NCBI GenBank assembly: GCA_920105805.1
Contig: CAKKTI010000015.1
Coordinates: 6,131 to 70,130, forward strand
Origin: Condylostoma magnum
Lineage: Eukaryota > Ciliophora > Heterotrichea > Heterotrichida > Condylostomatidae
DNA: 64,000 nucleotides
Direction of reading: 5' to 3'
Position 1 is the stretch's first letter. Each line of letters starts with the position of its first letter. The notes below the pieces were generated by a model. That model was not told where the DNA came from. It searched no databases and worked only from the letters and a program-made list of their open reading frames with translations. Made by a program: the position numbers and the translations under genes. Positions 22,118 to 31,829 of the stretch are shown in pieces.

Positions 22118-22930
22118 ATGGACTCGGATTAAAAACAGTAAGTGTTGGAGTTTTTGAGGGAACATGTGAATGTGACTGGGCTTGAGATGGAGGTGAGGTT
22201 GGGAAGGTTCATTTTTCTGTCCGAGAACTTCGTGTAAAGGCATTCAGGAGTACTTGACTGGCAGAAGACGCGGTACAGGTTCGAGTGTAATGTGAATGGG
22301 ACTGTGTTTTAATAGGAAATGCAGGAACTAAGGGAGGCGGGGTATCAGGAGTCCAGAAAGCAACTACGGGACACGAATTGGCAGGAGTACAGAAAGGTTG
22401 TTAATTTAAAGACAGGTGAGACTAAGTTTAAGTCTAAGTCTAGATTAAAGACTTTAGATATAATGATAGATGCTGAGAAATAGACAGGCATAAGAATATG
22501 TGCTAGCTAGGTACAGACTCCTCATAATATACCGGATTTTGAGAAAGAGGAAAAAGCGTTTATTAGAACTAAGACGATATGGGGATTTTAGGATGCTTGT
22601 GTTAAATACCGTCTTACTCAGGTGTAATCGAAAAATGGGAATGATAATTAATTAGAAGTAAGGCTGAAAAAAAATTGGATTGAAGATATCGCTACAATGA
22701 GGGATGATCGGGCTATAGATCAGCTAGAAGTACAAGCTTTAGATAAAATTATAGACATTAACCGATTCTATAGTGATAGTCAGGTGTTTGACTCAGGGAT
22801 TCAGCCTAGTTATAGAGGGCAAAGACGAGGCAATAGAAGAGGGGACAGAAGAGGAGACAGAAGAGGAGGCAGAAGGGGAGGCAGAAGAGGGTATTCTGCC
22901 CATGATGGCCCAGATTATTCGGATATTTAG
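22118..22930 (+). CDS. Probable Cet1-like mRNA 5'-triphosphatase with RGG tail
   Basis: The 270-aa protein shows the order of motifs of the metal-dependent RNA triphosphatases (Cet1/Pct1, triphosphate-tunnel fold): a first acidic strand VTGLEMEVRLGRF (ExE), a middle KTGETKFKSKSR and DIMIDAEKQTGIRICAS, a basic strand RTKTIWGFQDACVKYRLTQV, and a last acidic strand NQLEVRLKKNWIED. Such enzymes take the gamma phosphate from nascent mRNA before capping and are typical of ciliates, fungi and other protists. The C-terminus (from about 225) is an RGG-type tail made by 12-bp repeats (GRRGDRRGGRRG), probably RNA-binding. TAG 22928 is 8 bp from the opposing stop. Catalytic identity is inferred from motif order, not from an alignment. 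Confidence 0.65.
22822..22890 (+). repeat. 12-bp imperfect repeats encoding an RGG-type tail
   Basis: A purine-rich run of about six imperfect 12-bp units (for example AGAAGAGGAGAC and AGAAGAGGAGGC) encodes the Gly-Arg-Arg-Gly/Asp tail of the RNA-triphosphatase-like gene. The register is coding, so the repeat is best seen as codon-level expansion. Confidence 0.75.
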
Positions 22931-22938
22931 TTACTAAT

Positions 22939-24471
22939 CTACTTCTTAAATGGTAAAACTAGCCAAAAATCAGCCACACAGCTTATACTTAGTAATCCTG
23001 CCACTATCATTCGTATAATACTAAAGCCACTGAAGTCAAAAATCTCAATAATGTCAACAATCGCTACTAAGTAACCAGTAAAAATTGGAAGAGTCCAGCT
23101 ATCATTTAACTTACTCAAAGCTGAAAATGTTATTGCAGCTGATGCAACGGAACATGGCAAAAATACCAGAGTCATCCAAACCACTGTATATATAGAGTCG
23201 TCTATACATAGTATTACCAGAGTGATTAGAGTGATTATCTTTAGAGGTATCAGGCTCTTTATGTCATCAACTCTCGATTGAATTCCTGAAATCACGGCAC
23301 ATACCAAAGCTGATATAAAGCAAAACGCAGCCAGGTAGGTACAGTATTTGTAATAAGTCCAGTTCAAAGAATCAGATACTGAAGACTCGTTTAGGGTAAA
23401 AAACTCAGCAAATGTTAAAATAATCAGCCCAAACCATAAAATCGCCCTATTCTTCACAGGAGCTTTCTAATTTGGGGTTATAGAGGAAAAATACTTAAAA
23501 AAGAAGGGAACAATGAACATAAGTACTCAAATACAGATCAATCCTATAAAGCTTTTGCCGGATGACAGGGAAATTGGAATAAGTGAGCCAATTCCATAGC
23601 CGAGCAAATTAAACGTTCCAGTTGCAAGCATCATTGTAGTTTTCCTTTCTTCTTTATAGTTTTAAATAAACTCCAAAATCAAGTAGAATGGTCCTCCCCC
23701 GAAAAGTAATAGCTCCGATATGGCTACTAATAGTTTATTGTCATAATACCAGCAGAAATATGCGCATATATTCGATGCAACGAGTATAATACTACTAACT
23801 GAACTGGCTATTCTTATTCCAAATCTTTTTATAATGAATTTTAAAGGAAACATAAGTAAAATACTCAGGAAGTAATAAAGGCGGTATCCTAGATCAACAT
23901 TATGCTGTTTTATGAGCTGATAACGCATCTCATCTATTATGCCCCAATTTAATGAGGATAAAAAGCATGAAAAGAGCAAAACACCAAAAAATCTGAATCT
24001 GCGGTTGTCATAGGAGTCTCCTAGTAATTATCTCTCTTCTTTCAGCTTTTTCTGTATATTGAGTATAGCTCGTTCTGTATCTTAGGATTGCTTTTCTAGA
24101 TTTGTGTTGTTTTATAACAGAGGAACTTGTTTCTAACTTTGATAAGACTTTTGGTATTTTCTTTGGTAAGATCGTATTGAGACTAATACCCTTTTAATAT
24201 AATCTTTAGACTCAAGAGACTTATACAGATCTCTGCGGAGACTTAGGGGTATAGATTCTTAGTCATTGAATGAAATTACTCTAAGATACAATTCATCTTA
24301 CCACTCACCAAGTTATTGGTTATGCAGTATGATATCATCAGCTATTTCCTGTATGTCTTAAGTATCACTGATTAAACTGTTGTAATTAATTGAAAGCTGA
24401 TGAAGAATAGCTTATAAGGAGGCTTTTAGATCTCGGACCTCTCCATATAAGTTTTGCCAACTATTCTGCAT
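22939..24471 (-). CDS. Major-facilitator-like membrane transporter with N-terminal coiled coil
   Basis: The 510-aa protein starts with about 150 helical, soluble residues (MQNSWQNLYGEVRDLKASLQ), an unusual addition. From about residue 160 there are 11-12 membrane segments: FFGVLLFSCFLSSLNWGII, RLYYFLSILLMFPLKFII, IASSVSSIILVASNICAYF, NLLGYGIGSLIPI, and a second bundle from ILWFGLIILTFAEFF. A basic loop KRFGIR after the third segment matches the MFS loop 2-3 position. The closest style is the nodulin/FLVCR type. Substrate unknown. TAG 22939 is adjacent to the stop of the opposite gene. Confidence 0.8.
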
Positions 24472-24479
24472 ATTTATTA

Positions 24480-25040
24480 TTAATTATTTGTTATATTTTT
24501 AAAGTAAGCTGTTTTCTTGAAGATTTGACCTGTGTCGTGGGATTTATACACTTGTTGGTTAGCTCTATAAATTTGTTACTTCTTTCCTAGATTTAATTAG
24601 TTTAAAAGAGGAGGTAACTCGCTGGAATTTTCAAGGTTGTTTAACATGTTCTTTTGCATTTTATTAGCTGTGTCTATTTATATACGCTTGATTTTACTTC
24701 TTAGTTCATATTATTGCTTGAGTACAAATGAAGTATCATTGATAGCAGGCCTGGGAGTTAAGTTGCACTTTTAAATGTTTTTTGGTGTTATTGGTAGAAA
24801 GAATTTTGGACGATCTTTTAAGTTTTATCTTGGGGAAAAGAATTGCTGTATTATACCTTTTTATTGCCTCTAAGGAGACACTAGGGTAAAGTTATTGTTT
24901 TCTTTGTTATCTATGCTTAGGCAAGGTTTCTTGAAATTGTATTATTTATCAAAAAAATTATTGTACTTATGTTGTTTCCTTAAATTCAACTGTAAATTAA
25001 GATTACGCTATTATCTGACTCTTTCGTTTAAGCTTAGCAT
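24480..25040 (-). CDS. Hypothetical basic protein
   Basis: The 186-aa frame begins MLSLNERVRQQRNLNLQLNL. It is basic, poor in Trp, and ends HDTGQIFKKTAYFKNITNN followed by TAA TAA TAA. Segments such as RPKFFLPITPKNIQKCNLTP and LENSSELPPLLNQLNLGKKQ look like short linear motifs of a disordered protein. No domain is recognised. It is 8 bp above the start of the transporter gene on the same strand. Confidence 0.65.
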
Positions 25041-25056
25041 GCTGTTTCTTTCTTAT

Positions 25057-25308
25057 TTAGGTTTTACTGGGTAGTTGAAATAATTTTAACTCAACTCTTA
25101 TATTTTAAGATAATCCATTATTTAAATTTATGAAAACCTTTTTATCGAATTTAGCAAAGTAGTAAATATAGTAAGGGAATATTGTAATATTTTTATTTTC
25201 AAAGCATATTAGTGTCCAATCTTAAAGGTAATCGTATTAGAAGGTTAAAATAATTGAAGAAGGAGGGTAAAATGTGCCAACTCTAGGTATTAATGATATT
25301 TTTCCCAT
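25057..25308 (-). CDS. Small protein, weakly like the N-terminus of CEP19
   Basis: The 83-aa frame (MGKISLIPRVGTFYPPSSII...) is beta-rich with aromatic strands (YDYLQDWTLICFENK, ITIFPYYIYYFAKF). The block TFYPPSSIILTF recalls the PPAIILIYE start of centrosomal CEP19, but the match is short and may be chance. TAA 25057 lies 16 bp above the next ATG, the usual spacing in this window. It is small and AT-rich, so moderate confidence only. Confidence 0.45.
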
Positions 25309-25545
25309 TTATGATAAATATAAGATAATTTCTCATTTAGCTTTCAATAAATCAAAATATTCCCGTTTACATGGACATTGTAGATTGCTTTAATATAAGT
25401 AATATTTGTCCTTTTTTAAATAATTACAAAATTTTATGTTGAATACATGAACTACTACAAAATTAATTACAATGATTCCATATAAATAAAAGCGGAAGGC
25501 TGTATAAACTAAAAATCATTTTAGAACATTGTTGAAATAAAATAA
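25309..25545. promoter_or_regulatory. Divergent intergenic region
   Basis: This 237-bp AT-rich stretch separates two ATGs that face away from each other (25308 minus, 25546 plus). It is one of the longest gaps without a convincing frame and must hold both promoters. No motif stands out by eye. Confidence 0.3.
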
Positions 25546-25779
25546 ATGGGTTGCTGTACGGCTAAAAGCACATCTCAATCATAAGTGATTATCTCTTCTA
25601 TAATCAATATGAAACACAACAGAACTAAAACACAATAACCAAAGACAGAAATAGAGCTTCTGTACAAAAAAGTAGTTGAAGCTCCCATTCTAAATTTAGG
25701 AATAAATCAACTTTATACAAAGAGAAGAAGTTAAGGAAATAAAACCATGGATGATAGTGGAATTTTACAAAATAGCTAG
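25546..25779 (+). CDS. Small MGCC protein, likely myristoylated and palmitoylated
   Basis: The 77-aa protein begins MGCCTAKSTSQSQ, a strong N-myristoylation plus palmitoylation signal, so it is probably held at a membrane. The rest is basic and ends MDDSGILQNS before TAG TAG. The middle part (KTEIELLYKKVVEAPILNLGINQLY) could be one helix. No family recognised. The plus-strand neighbourhood downstream (25780-25950) holds nothing convincing. Confidence 0.6.
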
Positions 25780-25950
25780 TAGTATAATAATTTTATTGTA
25801 AAGTAATATTTTGTTTATGTTTTTACCAAAACTTAGTATTTAATGGTATTCTGATATAGTTTGATTTAATCCTTAAAATCTTATATAAATAATACTTTTT
25901 TGATAATTCTTAAACACATTAATACCAATGCTTTTATGCATATACATTAT

Positions 25951-26526
25951 ATGCAAGCATTCGTACATATCTTACTTCAAAATAAACACTAAGAATAGCT
26001 TAAACTTACTTTCCTCCAAATTTTTCAACTTTTTTAAGTGCAATTATATCTTCCTTAATACATTCTCGTAAGGAAAGTATTCACAGTATAGAGTTATAAG
26101 GCTTTATATAGTCAGTGAATACTCAGTAGAAATTAAATTATACATTTTAGCTTCCCTTATTCGGAAATACCCTTTCTATCAGTAAATACACTAAACTCAA
26201 CACAATACAAAAGCAATTAGATCATTTCTTTTGTAATTGAAGCTCTTCAGGAAATATCAGCTATGACTTTTCCAGAAATAAATCATTATACTAGAAGAGT
26301 TGTCAATATACTTCAATTCTTGACTTATGAAGTTAATGGAATATATAATAGTTTAGCTCACAGTTTATCCTAAAAATATAACTATTATCACCCTAATTGC
26401 CTTACCTAATGACTTCTAACTGTTTAATTTAATCCAGCATACACTTCCTACTTATACCCAGTACTTGTTCAAAGTGAATTTAAATTAATTCTTTTACAGT
26501 TATTCATTGCTAGGACGAGAAATTAA
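25951..26526 (+). CDS. Possible hypothetical protein
   Basis: A plus-strand frame of about 191 residues (MQAFVHILLQNKHQEQLKL...) runs to TAA 26524, close to the opposing INO80C stop. The best part is a helical stretch around ALQEISAMTFPEINHYTRRV. First-codon-position purine content and the low number of TGA codons favour it over the minus strand, which can also be read openly. The ATG at 26263 would give a shorter form of 87 residues. The family is unknown and the whole entry may be non-coding. Confidence 0.35.
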
Positions 26527-26582
26527 AAGTTATCCCTATATACTAAAATTTAAAGTATAAAAATGCTTATACACAAAACTTA

Positions 26583-27008
26583 TTATTCAAATCATCTAAT
26601 AACTACAGTAGCTTTTCTTAATTTCAGGTAATTTTCGACGTTTTCTGGGCTTAAATTTAATAAAATCTAAAACTCGCTTGCTTAGCAGTATCTTAAATTT
26701 GTGCTTGGGTCCTGATACTTCGATAAAGATCCACATATATCACAGTACTTTTTACCAGGTTTAGTAGAGGGACCAGCTTCAATGTTTTAGTAGTTCGGAA
26801 TATGAGGCATATAATCCGGAAAGTTCTCCCCTTATAAAATTTGCCTAAAAGTCTTTTAGGATCTAGGTCTTGTAGAATTTCCTTAGAAGTTTTTAACCTT
26901 AAAAGGAGTTTTCCGTAAAAACTTAACATTAGACTTTGCTTTTGCTGTAGAAAAGCCAGGTTTTGCACCTTTTTCTGCATATAAATTACTCTTTCCAGTT
27001 TTCCCCAT
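26583..27008 (-). CDS. INO80C: INO80 complex subunit C / Ies6 (YL1_C domain)
   Basis: The 141-aa protein has a basic N-terminal half (KFLRKTPFKVKNFQGN) and a C-terminal YL1_C domain: KPGKKYCDICGSLSKYQDP, STNLRYCQASEF and SPENVENYLKLRKAT. Human INO80C and yeast Ies6 share this order (KYSDVSGLLANYTDP; RKA). It works with actin-related Arp5 in the INO80 chromatin remodeller, by family. TGA 26592 after VVIR could be the stop; I read it as Trp and end at TAA 26583. Size fits the family. Confidence 0.85.
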
Positions 27009-27063
27009 ATATAAATATAAGATGGAGTTTTAGTTAATTTAACACAAAGTATGATAAAAACAC

Positions 27064-28602
27064 TTATTTTACGGATCTAGAGAACTCGATTATACAGTGA
27101 ACATTACTTCTATGCTTCTTATTTTTCGACTATCTCTCCGGATACCTTTTTATCCCTTGTTAAAATTTCCTTATATTAAAATAGAAAGGGTATTATTACG
27201 ACAAATCTGTCACAATATCCTACCATTTAACACAAAACAAACTCTAGCTTCTTTAATCACTATCTCCTAGAATAATCCAGTTCTAAAGACTTGATTCCTT
27301 TACATTTTCTACTTAATTATAGCAATCAACTGGACTAATAAAAGTAGTGTCAAACCCAAGTATACAGCAATAATGGTTATAGCAATGATACACATATGCT
27401 TTCTTCTTATTTCTTAGTCCTTTGCAAAGCTATCTGTGAGCTTTATCAGGGCTCATTCCTTAAGTCCTAAATTATCCTTATAACTTGAAAAATATCCTGG
27501 ATTTCCCCCTTACACCTAGCTTTCTGTTGATGATATCGAATCATTCAATAAAAGTTTTGTTTCCTACTTGCCCAACATCTCTTTAAGGATCTAGCTGTAA
27601 TAAATCAATTGCTTATTCTTATGTAATAAGTGGATTATTGCCTATATTCAACTAGCAAAATAAAAAATTTCAAGAACTGACCAGACATGAAATTATACTA
27701 TTCTTTTTATCATGCGGCCTTGACATTAATTATCATCTCTTAATATCCATAAACTTCGCAATTTTTTAAACTTTTTATTTTCTCTTTTTCCTTATTGGCT
27801 AATCAAATGTTTCAAGTTCTTTTATTTATGAGATTATAGCTTTAACGGGCTGCATTACATATGATTTAGCTTTACGTCTGTTCTTGTTAGCTGATGCAAA
27901 TTCAGGTATAAGTTCTAAAAGCGAGGGATCGTATTGAAATTAATCCATTTAATTATTAACTAAGGCTTTGCAGAGGGAGTTAATCCACTTAGATACCATT
28001 GATTTGAAAATTTCTATGTAGAAAATTTGAGACTTCATATCAAGCTTGTACTCTTAAAGCATTCTGTACTGTGTTTTGTTATCTTATACTAAAATTTGAG
28101 TCACTGAAAACTAAGTTTTGTCTTGATTTTTAGGTATGTGGACATACACTATTTCATTACTATTTCCAGTCATTTACACCTTCTCGTGAAACTCAAAGGA
28201 TTTGTATTAAGGAAGAAACTGATGTGAGGATTCCTATTCGAATGATTTTTTATTATAGTTTGGGCAATTGAAAGATTTAGCAAAGGGATCCCACTTTAGT
28301 CTTAAGTTTTGATTATAGAGCTACACTCTAATTTAAGAACTGATTTCTCTGTCAAATTCGATTGTAATAAGAAAGATTTACTAGCTTCATTGGACAGTCG
28401 CTTTATTTTTCTCATATGTATGCTAGTAATTTCACTGATTCTCTTATAAAATCTTCTTGAAGTGCTCGTAATACTCCTAGTATGTTTTATTTTTGAATTT
28501 GATTGCCCTTTAAGATGACTTTTTACTCAAAAGCTCATTTACACTGGCCATACTAGGCTCATATAAACTAGGAAGATTTTCTCTTTGACCGCAACAACCC
28601 AT
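27064..28602 (-). CDS. BIVM-like protein with acylated N-terminus
   Basis: The 512-aa protein begins MGCCGQRENLPSLYE, a likely myristoyl/palmitoyl anchor. The middle is basic and helical (KNRRKAKSYVMQPVKAIISQ, DQPIRKKRKQKVQKIAKFMD). The C-terminal block KKAYVYHCYNHYCCILGFDT, NWIILGDSDQRSQSLFCVKWQDIVTDL and a following YPFYFNIRK resembles the conserved core of BIVM (basic immunoglobulin-like variable motif) proteins, which ciliates have. That assignment is from memory of the block pattern and unproved. The 3' end is uncertain: TAA at 27064 is chosen, with TAA and TAG further upstream in frame. Confidence 0.7.
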
Positions 28603-28630
28603 TATTGGTTATTTTTTACCCGAAATTAAT

Positions 28631-28978
28631 ATGTCCAAGCAATACGATGAAACCGGGTTTTCTAAGCCCAAAGGGCCTGACACCAAATGCTAGGGCATCT
28701 TAGATTTCCTCAGGCCAGCGGTGGAATTGTAATGCGGAAAGACGTTTTCTGCTTTTAGCTGCAAGGAGTACTCGGAACAGGAGGTATATGGCCGTAACTA
28801 CAAAATTAGAGTCTAGACACCCGAAGAAAACTTAAGACTTCATGCTTACGAGCAGCCAAATGGAAAAATTCATTTCAGCGGTGTAGATAGGGTTTTTGAT
28901 GAAGAGTTGGGAATCAATTTACCAATTAATTTGAAGAATCATATAGTTGATTTTTCAAGGCGTGATAAGCTAATTTAG
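28631..28978 (+). CDS. Stefin/cystatin-like cysteine protease inhibitor
   Basis: The 115-aa protein has no signal peptide and the features of a type-1 cystatin: an N-terminal helix region (CQGILDFLRPAVELQCG), strand KTFSAFSCKEY, the inhibitory loop SEQEVYGRNYKIRVQ (Q-x-V-x-G), and strands ENLRLHAYEQPNG and KIHFSGVDR. The glycine expected near the N-terminus may be among the first residues. Stefins inhibit papain-like lysosomal proteases in the cytosol. TAG 28976 ends it; TAA 28982 is the alternative. The stop overlaps the stop of the opposite gene. Confidence 0.75.
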
Positions 28979-31803
28979 GTATAACTTAATTTGTTATTAA
29001 AACTATTTAGGTAATTTGATATTATGTACCATGCTAGTCTTCCGTAATTTGGAGGGAAATCGGGAAATCGTTTTGAGATAAGCCCTATTCGTCTTTTTCA
29101 GTACTTAGAATCTATGTTAAGTAGGTTATCGTCTGATAAAGAACTTAAAATATTCTGGAAATGATCTTCAGTTATTGTAATTTCTTATAACATCTAATCA
29201 TTATGTACATAAGAGTTTAGGACTTATTCTATGTTTTCTGATAAAAATATACCGTTTTGTAAGGCAAAATTCCTTACTTTTTAAATGGTTACTTACTTTA
29301 GAGAAACATCTCCATCTAAAACAGTATCTTAGAATGATTAAGTAAATAAGCCGTCGATTTATACTAAAACTTAATATTCTGGGTATAATTGGCCTATTAC
29401 TATTAAGAAGTCTTCAATTTCTATTAAGTTTTCATCTTGCTGTGCTAAAAGTCCAAAAATATTTCTTATGTTGATTTCAATTTAGTCATAATATTCTTGG
29501 CATTTTTAGCATATTATACTAAGAGCTTCTTACTTCTCAATGATTCCTGATGGATTAAGCATCTTAGGATCTGGTTTTACAATCTTTTACAACTCTTCTA
29601 AAATGCTATTTACAGCATTATATTAGATCTTTGATGCAATGATATCTTTTACTGCTTCATATACTCTAATATAGGGGATAGTCTAACTGTCTAAATAGTC
29701 TTCTACTAACAGCAATACTCCTTATCCAGACGATTGTATATTAAGATAACATTAAAGATAAATCTACAATACATCAAATCTATAGTTTTCCTAGTTGACT
29801 AATCCTCCAAGTCCAAGTACTCTTATACCTTGATTAATTCTAGGATTTTAGTGATTCATAATCATATTCATAATGAAGTTAATGTACTTCTACTCAGCAA
29901 CCTTTTTTAAGCCGAATTTTTACAAATAATCCTCAAAAATTAGCTCTAAAATTCCTTTTTATTTAATTTCACTCTCAGATTTCTCACTTAGTTAGCTATA
30001 TATAACTCCAAGCTACTTATATAACATTTTATAAGATACTTTATGGCTCTTCTGTATATAATCCCTTTAATTTTTTGCTATTGACTAAATTATCTTATTA
30101 GAATACAGCTCTGCTATCTAATTTCCCTTTCTCTCACTGAAATTAAACTCATTAAACTTAGTAATAACTTTTACTCTTTACTTATACATATCTGATTTAT
30201 ACTTTTACTAAAGTTGATCTGGAAGGTCATCAGTAATAAACTCATTTAATTCATTAATAGCATCATTTTTACCAATTTCAAAGCCAGTTGTATACCCAGC
30301 CTATCATGATTTCTCATCAACTCCTTCTTATAAGTATCCTTGGCTTTTAAATTCATTAAGAGTTTCTTAAGATTATGGTCTGATACTTTCTAACTATTGC
30401 TGTCGTAGTGAATCATACAGTAATTTAAGATTTAGATGATCTACATTTTGTATATCGAGATATTGCATCGTTAGTTCCGTCATACTTTCCTTTGCTTCCA
30501 TTTCCAGTGTTTAACTAGGGATTTTCACCTTCTATTAGTCTTCAAATTTCAGTGTTTCCTTATCTGGGAAATATTATGCATCATTGCTTATGCATTACAG
30601 CAATCTTGAGTTAAGGGAATACAAATTAAATGGAAACTTCTCATGTTGAATTTGCATATTAAATTAAACTTAAGTTTCTTAATCTTTTAGCTCAGTTTTA
30701 TGATACTGGGTTTTACCAATTTTCCTTTTGGGGATTTTAGTTTAAGTAAATGCGTTTTTGAATTCATCTAAATGTTAGACGTTATACTCAACTATTTATT
30801 AGGTTTTAAAAATAACATTTTCTATATCATTATATAGGTTTTCTTTGCTTAGTTCCTTTTTGCACTCAATAAGTTGATTTTTAAGTTAATCGAAATCTAT
30901 TGGACTTTAACCATTATTCAATCTTAGTATGTTATACTTCTTAGTAATAATTTTATACTTTTCCTTATATTTACTTGCTTTGTTTTATAGTATCTATTAC
31001 ATATTGGTAAAATGTGCATTATGTTCCTTCTTTACTCTTTTTAACTCAACCAGGTACTTTTTTACGAATTATTTCCAAGTTGACACATATTTAGTAAGAA
31101 TTTCATTCAATAGCTTTCCTCTATCTACACATTGCACACTAATCTATCTTATAAGTTCTTTCAATCCAGCCTTACATACAAGTTAACATTTCTTAGCCTA
31201 CTGATTATCAAAGCTTTCAATCTTATCTCATTCTAACTCCTTTTTTAAATACTCAAACCAATCCCGTAATTTTTTAACCTCTTATCGGCTAGTGGGAGGA
31301 CCAAGGTATGTGTACTATCCTTCAGAAATATCAGTTATATCTGAATCAAAGAAATTGATTTACTAGAACTGCTTTTCATTTATATTAGCATAAGACAATT
31401 ACTTTAATTGATCAACACATTTCTTATGCTTGCAGGGAGAAATTTGTAGATTCCCTCTATCAGTTAATGATCTAAGAATACCAAAATGGTCGCTTTGTTT
31501 TACAATATTTTATAATTGTCCAATTTCAGTTGGAAGCATTTATTAAACTTTCTTTGGGCTTTATAGACTAGATAGGCTATTATTCTATCTTATCGTTCTA
31601 ATTCTAGAATCGTTAATATATGAAATATCGCTATTAGCTGGTGTTTTGGATCTATTCTACATGTTTTATCTTAGCATTCCTCTTATTTGGCTTCTATCGA
31701 ACTATTTTACCTAAGCCCTTTAATTGCTTTAACTTCTTTTGAATCTAGACCTATTAAACAACCTAAATTCATTTAGCTTTTAAGACTTATCAGAAGATTC
31801 CAT
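28975..31803 (-). CDS. Large coiled-coil protein, possibly ciliary
   Basis: The 942-aa protein has a basic disordered start (MESSDKSQKLNEFRLFNRSR), then from about residue 180 a block YTYLGPPTSRQEVKKLRDWFEYLKKELE followed by long helices (about 190-650) and a helical C-terminus ending FPDFPPNYGRLAWYIIS before TAA. The PPTSR-EV-LRxWF signature recalls axonemal coiled-coil proteins such as the AXDND1 group, but I cannot confirm it. Many Gln are TAA/TAG. Its TAA (28975-28977 on the minus strand) shares two base pairs with the TAG of the stefin gene. Confidence 0.75.
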
Positions 31804-31829
31804 TTAATATAAACTAACTAAAAAGTTAA

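Noticed and set aside
25951-26526. Minus-strand reading of the same interval
   Set aside because: It is open but very rich in Trp and Cys from TGA and TGT codons and has poor purine bias at first codon positions, as expected for non-coding strand.
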